From JARRKC01 sp963723965 (GTDB lineage Bacteria; Acidobacteriota; UBA6911; RPQK01; JAPXNP01): 64,000 nucleotides of DNA. Where the stretch lies: NCBI GenBank assembly GCA_963723965.1, contig CAVRSV010000011.1, positions 103,913-167,912 of the forward strand, read 5' to 3'. The notes below the pieces were generated by a model. The model worked only from the letters and a program-made list of their open reading frames with translations. It made no database searches and had not been told where the DNA came from. This document shows, piece by piece, positions 7,934 through 16,343 of this stretch (the stretch's first letter is position 1; each line of letters opens with the position of its first letter). The position numbers were made by a program, and so were the translations under genes.

Positions 7934-8938
7934 TCAGCGCGCCGGCGCGAGGAGGGCTTCGAGGGCGTCGAGCTGGTGCTTCTGGCCGATGACGATCAGG
8001 ACATCGCCGGCCTTCAGGACCGTGGAGGGACGGAGATCGGGAATCGTTCCGATTCCGGGACGCTTGATTCCGAGCACATAGATCCCGGTCCGCTCGCGCA
8101 CGGCTGCTTCGGCCAAACTCTTTCCGTCGAGCTTGCTGCCATCACGAATCTTCAAGTTCTCGATCATCAGGCCGATGGACGACTCATCGTGCAGCACGTC
8201 CTCCAAAAAGCCAACCACCTCGGGCCGCAACATCATCTGGGCCATGCGCCGTCCGCCGGTCCGATAGGGGAGAAAGACGCTGTCGGCGCCGGCTCGGATG
8301 AACTTTTCCGGTGCGTCCTCCTGGCTGACGCGGGCGACGATGGGGAGGCCCCGGTTCAGTCCCCGGGCGGAGATCACGACCATCAGGTTCTTGGCGTCGT
8401 CGTCGGAGACGGCGGCCAGCCCGGTGGCCCGGTCGATGCCGCACTCCTTCAAGGTCTCGTCCAGGCCAGGATCGCCGTTGAAGGCGATGTAGCCGTGTTC
8501 CTGGGCCTGGTGGACCGAGCCCTCCTTTTCGTCGACGACCAGGAAGGAGCGACCCTCGCGGCGCAGTTCCTGGCAGACCTCGTGGCCCATGCGGCCGTAT
8601 CCGCAGACAATCACGTGATTCTTCATTGAAGCGATGATCCGCTTCATTTTGCGTTCTCCCAGAAATCCACGCAGTTCTCCTGCGATGACATAGTTAGAGA
8701 TGGCTCCAAAAGAGTAGGTGATGGTGGCAACGCCCAGCAGGATGAGGACCGACGTAAAGAGTTTGCCCGACGGCGACAGCGGGTGTACTTCTGAGAACCC
8801 GACTGTCGTCACCGTGATCACGGACATGTAGATGGAATCGAGGGCGGACCAACCTTCGATGAAGTGGAATCCGACGGCCCCCGCCGTGAGGGTGAAGATG
8901 AAGACCAGCGCGATGTAGATCAATCGGCGCAGCAGCAT
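7934..8938 (-). CDS. Potassium channel with RCK (TrkA-N/TrkA-C) domains
   Basis: 334 residues. Two membrane helices (about 6-24 and 61-83) flank a pore helix and a selectivity filter TTVGFSE at residues 44-50. A TrkA-N Rossmann domain follows, with the nucleotide loop GYGRMGHE (113-120), and a TrkA-C-like domain occupies about 250-334. This is the architecture of MthK-type ligand-gated potassium channels of the inner membrane, where the RCK ring opens the pore on binding nucleotide or cation. The filter reads VGFSE rather than VGYGD, a variation met in bacterial members. Monocistronic; the region upstream carries a 7-bp-period repeat at 8952-8979. Confidence 0.88.
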   Translation of the reverse strand: MLLRRLIYIALVFIFTLTAGAVGFHFIEGWSALDSIYMSVITVTTVGFSEVHPLSPSGKLFTSVLILLGVATITYSFGAISNYVIAGELRGFLGERKMKRIIASMKNHVIVCGYGRMGHEVCQELRREGRSFLVVDEKEGSVHQAQEHGYIAFNGDPGLDETLKECGIDRATGLAAVSDDDAKNLMVVISARGLNRGLPIVARVSQEDAPEKFIRAGADSVFLPYRTGGRRMAQMMLRPEVVGFLEDVLHDESSIGLMIENLKIRDGSKLDGKSLAEAAVRERTGIYVLGIKRPGIGTIPDLRPSTVLKAGDVLIVIGQKHQLDALEALLAPAR

Positions 8939-8951
8939 GATGTCGAATTAC

Positions 8952-8979
8952 GATTTCCGACTTCCGATTTCCGAATGCC
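8952..8979. repeat. Degenerate 7-bp tandem array (GATTTCC type)
   Basis: Four consecutive heptamers read GATTTCC, GACTTCC, GATTTCC, GAATGCC just upstream of the channel gene. The period and A/T-rich composition match four other arrays in this window and differ from the surrounding GC-rich DNA. Confidence 0.6.
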
Positions 8980-9018
8980 TCGAGAAGCGCGTCCAGTCTC
9001 TTTTTCCGAATAGACTGG

Positions 9019-9046
9019 GAGCGCGACGTAGCCCGACGTCGCGCTC
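9019..9046. terminator. Perfect 11-bp stem hairpin after galM
   Basis: GAGCGCGACGT (9019-9029) and ACGTCGCGCTC (9036-9046) form a perfect stem with a six-base loop. It lies 53 bp beyond the galM stop on the galM strand and upstream of the channel gene, so it fits a galM terminator. A U-tract is missing. Confidence 0.45.
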
Positions 9047-9053
9047 AGACTTC

Positions 9054-9088
9054 AAATCTCAAATCGTAAATCGTAAATCGTAAATCTC
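9054..9088. repeat. 7-bp tandem array AAATC(T/G)(C/T), five units
   Basis: Five exact-length heptamers: AAATCTC, then AAATCGT three times, then AAATCTC. It lies 10 bp beyond the stop of galM. The same heptamers occur in an eight-unit array at 58475-58530. Confidence 0.75.
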
Positions 9089-9098
9089 AGATCGCCGA

Positions 9099-10232
9099 CT
9101 ACGGCTCCACGTAAAAATGATGCACCGTCACCTGGTGGTACTCCTCTCCGGGATTCAGGATGACCGAAGGGAAATCCGGCTGATTCGGAGAGTCAGGATA
9201 GTGCTGGGTCTCCAGGCAGAAGGCCGCATGCTTCGGATATCCGTTGACCGCCGCGCTGCCATCGAGAAAGTTGCCCGTGTAGAACTGGATTCCAGGCTGG
9301 GTCGTCGAAATTTCCAGGACCCGGCCGCTCTTGGGGTCGCGCACACGCGCCGCCAGAGCCATTTCGCCGGTCTGGTTGCGCAAGACCAGGCAATGGTCGT
9401 ACCCACCGGGCACCTGGTCGATTCTCTCCCCGATCGGCGTGGGGGAGCGAAAGTCGAAGGGCGTGCCCTCGACCGGCGCAATCTGGCCCGTCGGGATCAG
9501 GCCCTTGTCGACGGGCAGGTAGGAGTCGGCGGCAATCATCGCCACATGGTCGAGGATGGTGCCCGAGCCGGCGCCGCCGAGGTTCCAGTAGCAGTGGTTG
9601 GTCAAATTGACGGGAGTTGCCTTGTCGGTGGTTGCCCGGTAGTCGATCTTGAGCTCGTCCTGATTGGTCAGCAGGTAGACCACATCGACCTGCAGGTTCC
9701 CCGGATAGCCCTCCTCTCCATCCGGGCTCAGTCTGGAGAAGTGAACGCCCACTCCCTCATCGGACTCGACGGGCTCCGCGCTCCACATCTGCTTGTCGAA
9801 ACCGCGGACGCCACCGTGCAGGGAATTGACACCGTCGTTGGCGGCCAGCTTGTAGGTCACGCCGTCGAGGGTGAACTGGGCATTGGCGATTCGGTTGGCA
9901 TAGCGGCCTACCGTGGCGCCGAAAAAGGGATTGCCCGGCTGGAGATAGCCCTCCAGATTCGGAAAGTTCAGGGTGATGTTTTCCTTCTTGCCATCGCGGT
10001 CGGGAGCCTCGAGGGCAACCACGGTGGCCCCTCGATCGATCATCTTCAGAACCAGCCCGTTGCGATTGACGCAAGTGTACATGGTTACAGGCTGGCCGTC
10101 AGCGGTCTGGCCGAAACTCGAAGTCTCTACCCCCATTTTCGCTCCCTCCGACTTCTGTACTACCGAGGATGATTGGCAGCCCCCAAGAGGGAGCAGAAAA
10201 AACAGCAAGGAACCGTAAAAAGCCTTACGCAT
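9099..10232 (-). CDS. galM: Aldose 1-epimerase (mutarotase), lipoprotein
   Basis: 377 residues. The N-terminus has a lipobox LGGC with Cys19, so this epimerase is exported and lipid-anchored rather than cytoplasmic. From residue 38 it is a GalM-type beta-sandwich: GATVVALEAPDRDGKKE, GRYANRIANA, the catalytic histidines in NSLHGG (His139) and TNHCYWNLGG (His213), and the catalytic base in CLETQHYPDSPN (Glu341). It interconverts alpha and beta anomers of aldoses such as galactose or glucose. It lies 31 bp downstream of an unknown gene and near the remnant of a sugar-acid dehydratase, which suggests an older sugar catabolic cluster. Confidence 0.92.
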   Translation of the reverse strand: MRKAFYGSLLFFLLPLGGCQSSSVVQKSEGAKMGVETSSFGQTADGQPVTMYTCVNRNGLVLKMIDRGATVVALEAPDRDGKKENITLNFPNLEGYLQPGNPFFGATVGRYANRIANAQFTLDGVTYKLAANDGVNSLHGGVRGFDKQMWSAEPVESDEGVGVHFSRLSPDGEEGYPGNLQVDVVYLLTNQDELKIDYRATTDKATPVNLTNHCYWNLGGAGSGTILDHVAMIAADSYLPVDKGLIPTGQIAPVEGTPFDFRSPTPIGERIDQVPGGYDHCLVLRNQTGEMALAARVRDPKSGRVLEISTTQPGIQFYTGNFLDGSAAVNGYPKHAAFCLETQHYPDSPNQPDFPSVILNPGEEYHQVTVHHFYVEP

Positions 10233-10263
10233 GAGGCAATTCTAGGATTCCGTCCGGAGCAGG

Positions 10264-10890
10264 TCAACTCCGCAGGGATGCCATTCGCCCGTGCACGGCC
10301 GGTGTGGCGAGCGTCTCCTCGAAACGGGCGAGGCCGTCGAAGAAGCAGGAGGCGAAGCTCGGCAGCGTCGCCTGGACTTCCCGCAAAAACTCCGGAAAGC
10401 TCCCGCTCGGCTCCGCTTCGCTGGGAGCCACGGTCTCGGGCAGGTGAATCTGCACCGCGCCCAGAAAGGAGCGCTCCAGATCGAGGAAGACCTCGTTCAG
10501 TCCAAGGCGGAAGGCATCGAAATCGGGCAGCATGCGTCGGCGCGTCGTCGGCGCGATCGATCCTTCGGCCCGCAAGCGGTAAAGGCGCTCGAAGGCCCGG
10601 ACCACGAGTTCGTCGAATCCGTCTACCCGTGCCTGAAAGAAACGCAGTTGCTCCTGAAACGTCGACTCCCGATCGAGGAGAAGGCAGAGATCGTCCCGAT
10701 CGTCCGCGCCGACCGCCGGCAGCATCGTCTGCAGGAAAACGGTCTCGAACTGATGACGAAACTCAATGCTGATGGCCGCATAGATCTGGAGGAACTCATT
10801 GTAGGACTGCCTGGGCCCCCGGATCTTGAGAGCGACCAGCGCTCCGGTCACACCCGCACCAACAAGCTTCAGAATTTCTTTGACTTGCAC
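10264..10890 (-). CDS. Unknown protein
   Basis: 208 residues from a GTG at 10890; the start is weak because no clear ribosome site precedes it, and a later start is possible. The first 25 residues include a mildly hydrophobic stretch (ILKLVGAGVTGALVALKI). The rest is mostly predicted helix (RVDGFDELVVRAFERLYRLR, DFDAFRLGLNEVFLDLERSF) with no catalytic motif I recognise. It is followed by galM after 31 bp on the same strand and is probably co-transcribed with it. Confidence 0.6.
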   Translation of the reverse strand: MQVKEILKLVGAGVTGALVALKIRGPRQSYNEFLQIYAAISIEFRHQFETVFLQTMLPAVGADDRDDLCLLLDRESTFQEQLRFFQARVDGFDELVVRAFERLYRLRAEGSIAPTTRRRMLPDFDAFRLGLNEVFLDLERSFLGAVQIHLPETVAPSEAEPSGSFPEFLREVQATLPSFASCFFDGLARFEETLATPAVHGRMASLRS

Positions 10891-10922
10891 TGTTTCATTT
10901 TGACACGAAGCGAGGCCGAAAA

Positions 10923-11349
10923 TCAGCTCTCGTGTGGGACAACCTTCCCGGCGGGCAGAGTAGGCCGACCATCCTGGCTGTCCAGGGAGCGGGATCCGTA
11001 CCCTGGCTGCGCCCGTCGCAAGGATCCGTACAAAAGGCTGCGAATGGAATTCCGCCTTCGTGACAGATAGTTGCGGCAGACTCCCTCACAAGATCCATGA
11101 GCTCCCAGTGGCCCGTATGATAGCCCAGCGCCGCCGGGGAGCCGTCCGGCTTGCGGAGTGTCGGGGGCCTGTCGCTTGATCCGGACGCCACCCCATACCC
11201 ACGTTTTGAGTGAAGCCGAAAATGGTTTCGCTCGGTTCCTTGCGGAGCATTTCTGCGGAGAGGGGCAGGCGGTCTGCAGGGGGGCTGCCGGAGAGACGGC
11301 TGCGGAGAATCTCCTCACCCGTTCCGACAATATCGTCGAGGTTTGGCAT
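10923..11349 (-). pseudogene. Remnant of a YjhG/YagF-type sugar-acid dehydratase
   Basis: On the minus strand two frames together spell the N-terminus of a dihydroxyacid/xylonate dehydratase of the YjhG/YagF family. From ATG at 11349 one frame gives DRLPLSAEMLRKEPSETIFG and FTQNVGMGW; the match then jumps frame and continues with KPDGSPAALGYHTGHWEL and FAAFCTDPCDGRSQGT. In E. coli YjhG the corresponding blocks are ELPLTAEML..PSGDLFG, MNAGMGW, ADGKPVALALHQGHYEL and SDPCDGRTQGT. About ten residues are missing at the junction, and everything after the DPCDGRTQGT block (more than 450 residues) is absent. This is a truncated, frame-shifted relic next to galM. Confidence 0.75.
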
Positions 11350-11412
11350 CAGACGATTCGAATCGATTCCGTCCCGGGCAGTGCCGTCGTCCGATGCCTG
11401 GAAATCGAAGGC

Positions 11413-11685
11413 TCAGGCTTTCTTCCGTTCCGTGCTGAGAGTGACGATCTCGTCCCGCAGAAACGATTTCAGGCGCGCCTGGACATCGGCGGGGACATCG
11501 ACGCGCTGCTCCTTGAGGAGGTGGAGCATGGTGGTGGACTTCTCGAAGCTGCGCACGAAGTTGATGCAGGGGGCACAGCCGGCCAGATGTTCATCCAGCC
11601 TGTCGCGGACCTGCGGCTCCAGGCTGCCTTCCAGGTAATCCGTCAAGAGGTCGACACATTCCTGACACTTGAAAAACTCTTTCAT
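11413..11685 (-). CDS. Zinc-binding anti-sigma factor (zf-HC2)
   Basis: 90 residues. The ATG overlaps the stop of the sigma gene (ATGA), indicating coupled translation. The zinc-binding anti-sigma pattern is present: Cys7, Cys10, His33, Cys37 and Cys40 (KCQEC ... HLAGCAPC). No membrane helix follows, so this is a soluble anti-sigma of the ZAS type. It should bind and inhibit the ECF sigma factor encoded immediately upstream, probably in response to redox change at the zinc site; the trigger is inferred. Confidence 0.85.
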   Translation of the reverse strand: MKEFFKCQECVDLLTDYLEGSLEPQVRDRLDEHLAGCAPCINFVRSFEKSTTMLHLLKEQRVDVPADVQARLKSFLRDEIVTLSTERKKA

Positions 11686-12284
11686 CGCCGGTTCTCGAAA
11701 TAGTGGGAAAGTCGTTCCCGAACAAAGAGTCTGGCCCGATGGATCCGCGTTTTGGTCGTCGGCTCCTTCAAACCCAGCAAAGAAGAGATCTGCTTGATCG
11801 AATATCCCTCGATATCCTTCAGGATCAGAGGAATACGATACTCGAAGGGGAGAGACTGGACAGCCTCGTAAAGCTCTCCGGCCAATTCCGAGTTCAAGTA
11901 GACTTCCTCCGGGTCGACGGACCAGCCATAAATCGCGTTCTCGAACTCGCCGTCCCTGGAGAATCGTGGCAGGAGATCGTCGAGGGCGGTCGTCCTCTCC
12001 TGCTTGGACCGGTGCTTGCGCAGCCACATGATCCCGTTATTGATTGCGATTCTCCGCATCCATGGCCATATATCACTTTCCTCCCGAAAAGTTTCAATTT
12101 TGCGGATGATTTTCAGGAGGGTGTCTTGCAGGATCTCCTCGGCGTCGGACGGATTCCGCGTATAGTTGAGAATGACTCCGAACAGCGGCCGTGAATACTG
12201 GTCGACGAAGTCATCGATGACTGCAGGGTTGAGGGTCTTGAGCCCCTCAACAATCTGCTGCTGATCCAGTTCGTTCGATTTCAT
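11682..12284 (-). CDS. ECF-type RNA polymerase sigma factor
   Basis: 200 residues with ATG at 12284. Region 2 is recognisable in NPSDAEEILQDTLLKIIRKI and the following WPWMRRIAINNGIMWLRKHR, and region 4 as a helix-turn-helix in LPFEYRIPLILKDIEGYSIK and QISSLLGLKEPTTKTRIHRA. There is no region 3, as expected for the ECF group. The gene overlaps its partner anti-sigma gene by four bases. It is divergent from the M16-like gene, so the 230 bp between them probably hold both promoters; autoregulation is usual for such pairs. Confidence 0.92.
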   Translation of the reverse strand: MKSNELDQQQIVEGLKTLNPAVIDDFVDQYSRPLFGVILNYTRNPSDAEEILQDTLLKIIRKIETFREESDIWPWMRRIAINNGIMWLRKHRSKQERTTALDDLLPRFSRDGEFENAIYGWSVDPEEVYLNSELAGELYEAVQSLPFEYRIPLILKDIEGYSIKQISSLLGLKEPTTKTRIHRARLFVRERLSHYFENRR

Positions 12285-12513
12285 GATGAATGATCCTAAG
12301 CGTCCTCACCCCAGGACACTAGCCTACGATACACCAAATCCGCAAGTGCAGGCAGTCGATTGCAGGCGCTCCGCCGCCGGGCCTTCAGGCGCGCTCTGCT
12401 GTCTCCCGGAGCGTTCTCGCGGAGTCGGAACGCGCCGGGGATTCGACCCGCTGGAAGGTCCTCGAAACGGCGAGGATTGCCATGGCTCGAGAGCCGCTGG
12501 TAGGATTCCGAGG

Positions 12514-15225
12514 GTGGCTCGGTGGTTTGCGCGTGTGTGTCTGATCATTCTTGGAAGTGGGTTGCTTCAGGGGCTGCCCGGGATTCTGCACGGCCAGGGA
12601 CGACGAGCCGGACAGGCTCCCTTCTTTCAGGCACTCAAATCCTATGACGAATCGGGCAGCCTGGTGAAGGCGGTCTTTCGCAAGGGCGTCACCGTCCTGA
12701 TCGAGGAACATGCCCAGGACGATCTGGTCGTCGTGGCGACCCATTTTCGGGTGGGCCGGCTGAGCGCGTCTCCCGAGCTGTGCGAAATTGCCGCAGAGAC
12801 GGCACGACGGGCCCTTGCCAAGGGAGTGCACGACGTCGGCGGCCTGGTCGAGGTTCAGGTCGGCGACCAGCTGACCTCGGCTCAGACCATCGTCCCCTCA
12901 CTCAACCTGCGCGATGCCGTTCGAGCCCAGTTAGGATTGTTCCGTTTGCAGGAGGAACAGTGGGAGCTCGATCGCGCCTGGGTGGAAGAGGGCCGGAAGG
13001 CCGACCGGTCTCGGGTGCAGGCGGACTGGGGAGAGCTGGCGGCGATGGCTTCGGGCGAAGCTCCGGCGGCGCCGGCCGGGGAGACTTTGGCGCCCACGCC
13101 GGAATCGCTGACTCGCTTTCTGGCCGAGTTCTATACGCCCGAGAACAGCGTCCTGACTGCGGTTGGAACCGTTCGTCGAGAGCAGGCGCTGGCGATCCTG
13201 GCGGAGGAACTGTCCGATTTTCGACCGCCCCAGCCTGCTCCCGCGGAGGCGGCAAAAGGAGATGGGCAGGCGGCCTCGCCGGGAAAGTCAGCGGCCGCGG
13301 AAGAGCCGGCCCGACCCGGACCCGCGGACGGTGGAGGCCTTCTGTACCGGCAGGAACGCCGCGAACTCTCTCAGGCCAGGGTTCTGGTCGGGTTTCGGGT
13401 CCCGGCTGAGGGTGAACCCGGTGGACTGGCCGTCGATCTCATTCGATATCTCCTGGCGGAAGGACACGCCTCGCTGCTCGAGCTGCCGCGGGAGGACGAA
13501 GCGATGGCACCGGCCTTTGTCAGGTCCGGCTTTCGACCCCTTCTCGACGGACGACTGCTGGTGTTCGACCTCGAGCCGACGGACACCCTGGAGAAAGCCG
13601 AGGTTCGCGTCCTGGCGGCACTGGGAGCCCTGTCGGACCGAGAACCCCCAACCCGTCTGTTGAATCGGGCCAAGGCGTTGATGATCGCCGACTGGTACGC
13701 GGGGCTCGAAGCGCTGGACTCGCGCAGCGTGAGCCTGGCCCGTGCGGAGTTCGCCGGAGGATACAAGAGCCGTGACCGGTTTCCCTCCCGCGTCAGCGGT
13801 GTCACGCCGGGCGATATCCGGCAGGCCGTCCAGGCGTACTGCGCCTACTCCAAAGGCGTCCTGCTCGAGCTGCTCCCCACCGGTTTCGAGCCGCGCAACT
13901 TCACCCCCGAGTCCTTTCGAGAAACCCTCGACATCCTGGTTCCCGCCGGAGTCGAGCAGCAGGCGGCCTTTCTCGGCTCGATCGACTCCCTCGGCAAGGT
14001 CCGGACCTTCGCCTTGTCCGAGTTCAAACCGCAGTTTGCCGATCTGCCCCCTCGCCGCAGTTCCGTGTTGCGGGGCCCTGAGATCTATCTTCGCGAGGAT
14101 CACCGACAGCCGCTGGTCCACGTTGCTTTCTATTTCACGGGAGGTCGGATCTCCGAGTCCGGCGAGCAGGAGGGGTTGACTCGACTTCTCGGGGCGGCCC
14201 TGCTGGAGAACCTGCGGAGGGCCGCCGGCGGGGCGGAACTCCTGGCTCTGGAGTCTTCGGGTGCCAGACTCTCCATGGCGACCGAGGAAGACTTCTTCGG
14301 TATTCAGGCGACGGTGCTCGCGTCCGGTTTCGAGGACATGTTCCTGGGGCTCATCGGCTGGCTGCACGGTGGGATCACGCTCAGCGAGAACGACGTGAAG
14401 GCGGCGACGGCGCGCCTTGCCACGGGGCACGGCCCGGCGTGCCGCGATGGGGCCGACCCGCTGGTGAGGCGAGGTCTGCGCGAGTTCTTCGACGATCATC
14501 CCTATAGCCACGTTTGCGGAGAGCGTCCGTCCGGGCACTTCTCGACGGAGCAGGTCGAAGCCTGGCGGAAGCAGCTCGTCGACCAGATCCACCCGACGAT
14601 TGTCGTGTCGGGCGCGATCTCCGGCACGGCCTTCCTCGAGGGTCTCGTCTCCAGGCTCAGCAATCCGAGATACGCAGAGGGCAAGCTGCCGGGGACACGC
14701 GTGACCTATCCGGAGAAGGTGCCGGTGCGCGAATCCGAGGGCCGACGCGCCGTTCTCCTTTTCCCGGCTCCGCGGGCCGGATCCGTCGAAGTCCCCGTGC
14801 TGGGTGTGGCGGTCCAACTCCTGAACGGGCCGGCCGGCCGCCTGACCCTGCAGTTGCGTCAGAATGGGGTGGGCTATCGCGGAATGTTGGCCTTCGAGAG
14901 CCTGGTTCGGGGCGGCGCCCTCTGGCTCGTCGTCGACTCAGCGGAGGGGAAGCTGGCGGAGGCAGAGAAACTGGTGCTCGACGAGACCCGGAAGCTGAGC
15001 GACCGATCCGTGGTGCCGTTCGATTTTCGAGCGGCTCAGGTCGCCGCGATTACAGCGTGGTTGTTGCGACAGCGCGATCCGGATTCATTCCTGTACGATA
15101 CGATGGAAGCGGCCTTGGCGCAGGAACCGGCCGATTACGGGAACCGGTACATTCTGAATGTGCGCAGCCTTCGGATGGGAGAGGTCGAGCAGGCGCTGCA
15201 GCGCTACACGGGGGAGGTCGAGTGA
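12514..15225 (+). CDS. M16 (pitrilysin/processing peptidase)-like protein without the zinc motif
   Basis: The frame is open from 12283 but the first 77 codons look non-coding. GTG at 12514 gives 903 residues starting with a signal-like segment (CLIILGSGLLQGLPGILHG); the start is uncertain because its ribosome site is weak. Two M16-type halves are visible: FRKGVTVLIEEHAQDDLVVV opening the first and REDHRQPLVHVAFYFTGGRI opening the second. Each ends in recognisable M16_C sequence (YTPENSVLTAVGTVRREQAL; VDQIHPTIVVSGAISGTAFL). Neither half has the HxxEH zinc motif, so it is probably not a protease. The stop overlaps the start of manC by four bases. Confidence 0.75.
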   Translation: MARWFARVCLIILGSGLLQGLPGILHGQGRRAGQAPFFQALKSYDESGSLVKAVFRKGVTVLIEEHAQDDLVVVATHFRVGRLSASPELCEIAAETARRALAKGVHDVGGLVEVQVGDQLTSAQTIVPSLNLRDAVRAQLGLFRLQEEQWELDRAWVEEGRKADRSRVQADWGELAAMASGEAPAAPAGETLAPTPESLTRFLAEFYTPENSVLTAVGTVRREQALAILAEELSDFRPPQPAPAEAAKGDGQAASPGKSAAAEEPARPGPADGGGLLYRQERRELSQARVLVGFRVPAEGEPGGLAVDLIRYLLAEGHASLLELPREDEAMAPAFVRSGFRPLLDGRLLVFDLEPTDTLEKAEVRVLAALGALSDREPPTRLLNRAKALMIADWYAGLEALDSRSVSLARAEFAGGYKSRDRFPSRVSGVTPGDIRQAVQAYCAYSKGVLLELLPTGFEPRNFTPESFRETLDILVPAGVEQQAAFLGSIDSLGKVRTFALSEFKPQFADLPPRRSSVLRGPEIYLREDHRQPLVHVAFYFTGGRISESGEQEGLTRLLGAALLENLRRAAGGAELLALESSGARLSMATEEDFFGIQATVLASGFEDMFLGLIGWLHGGITLSENDVKAATARLATGHGPACRDGADPLVRRGLREFFDDHPYSHVCGERPSGHFSTEQVEAWRKQLVDQIHPTIVVSGAISGTAFLEGLVSRLSNPRYAEGKLPGTRVTYPEKVPVRESEGRRAVLLFPAPRAGSVEVPVLGVAVQLLNGPAGRLTLQLRQNGVGYRGMLAFESLVRGGALWLVVDSAEGKLAEAEKLVLDETRKLSDRSVVPFDFRAAQVAAITAWLLRQRDPDSFLYDTMEAALAQEPADYGNRYILNVRSLRMGEVEQALQRYTGEVE

Positions 15226-16280
15226 AAGCACTGATCATGGCCGGGGGGCAGGGAACCCGTTTCTGGCCCCAGAGCTTGGAGAAGAGGCCGAAGCAGTTTC
15301 TGAAACTGGCCGGTAAGCTCACGCTGTTGCGTGAGACGGCGGAGCGGCTCCTTCCGCTCATGGACTGGCCGGATCTGTTCGTCGTGGCCTGCAGCCAGTA
15401 TCTTCCCGAGATCCGACGCGAGCTCCCGGAACTCGAGGACGAGCAGATCGTGGTCGAGCCGTTGCCACGGAATACCGCCCCCTGCATCGGTCTGGCGACG
15501 CGACACATCCAGCGTCTTTACCCGGATGAGGTCGTGGCGGTTCTGCCGGCCGACCACACCATTCGCAACGTCCGGGAGTTTCACCGGTCGCTCTACGTGG
15601 CCGAGCAGGCGGCCCGCGAGGGCTGGCTGGTCACCTTCGGCGTACCTCCAACCTACGCATCCACCGGATTCGGATATATCAAGCGGGGCGCTTTGCTGGG
15701 TGACGAACATGGACTTCCGCTGTACCGCGTGGAACGGTTCGAGGAGAAGCCGCCGCCGGAAAAGGCCGATGAGTTTCTGGCCAGCGGAGAGTACTTCTGG
15801 AACAGCGGCATGTTCATCTGGTCGGTGGAGGCGATCCTCTCCGAGTTGAGGGAGTGGATGCCGGACCTTACGCGGGGTCTCGATCATCTGGCCTCCGGTA
15901 CGGATTCGGTCGAAGCGGAACGGATCTTCGCAGGCTTCGAAAAGACCTCGATCGATTACGGCGTCATGGAGCGCACGTCCCGGGCGGCGACCGTCGTCTC
16001 CGATTTCGGCTGGAACGACGTGGGGAGCTGGAGAGCACTGCGTGAAGTCCGGCCGGCGGACAGCCTGGGGAATGTTGTCAGCGGCCCGTGTGAGGCTCTC
16101 GACAGTCGGGATTGCGTCGCCGTTCTGCCCTCCGACAAATTGCTGGCCCTGATCGGAGTAGAAGGGCTGGTGGTGGTCGACACGCCCGACGCGCTGCTCG
16201 TGTGTGCGGAGGATCGTGCGGAGGATGTCCGCGAGATCGTCCGGCGACTGCGAGAGCGGGGTCTGAAGCGGTATCTGTGA
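15222..16280 (+). CDS. manC: Mannose-1-phosphate guanylyltransferase
   Basis: 352 residues from GTG at 15222, which overlaps the preceding stop (GTGA) and follows GGGGGAGGT. The nucleotidyltransferase signature MAGGQGTRFWPQSLEKRPKQ is at residues 5-24, with the M1P-specific NTAPCIGLA, ADHTI, GFGYIKRG, VERFEEKP and EYFWNSGMFIW blocks following. It makes GDP-mannose from mannose-1-phosphate and GTP in the cytoplasm. The length is that of the stand-alone enzyme, without a fused isomerase domain. Together with the next two genes it completes the route from fructose-6-phosphate to GDP-mannose. Confidence 0.93.
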   Translation: MKALIMAGGQGTRFWPQSLEKRPKQFLKLAGKLTLLRETAERLLPLMDWPDLFVVACSQYLPEIRRELPELEDEQIVVEPLPRNTAPCIGLATRHIQRLYPDEVVAVLPADHTIRNVREFHRSLYVAEQAAREGWLVTFGVPPTYASTGFGYIKRGALLGDEHGLPLYRVERFEEKPPPEKADEFLASGEYFWNSGMFIWSVEAILSELREWMPDLTRGLDHLASGTDSVEAERIFAGFEKTSIDYGVMERTSRAATVVSDFGWNDVGSWRALREVRPADSLGNVVSGPCEALDSRDCVAVLPSDKLLALIGVEGLVVVDTPDALLVCAEDRAEDVREIVRRLRERGLKRYL

Positions 16281-16343
16281 TCCGTGGTCCGGAACCTGCC
16301 GGACCTGGCGACGTAAATGGGCAATCAGGTGAGGAGGCCTGGG

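Noticed and set aside
12283..12513. In-frame 77-codon extension of the M16-like gene
   Set aside because: It precedes the signal-like segment, lacks similarity and lies where the divergent sigma gene needs its promoter.
13288..14817. 509-codon antisense frame opposite the M16-like gene
   Set aside because: No domain or start signal; sense frame has M16 features.
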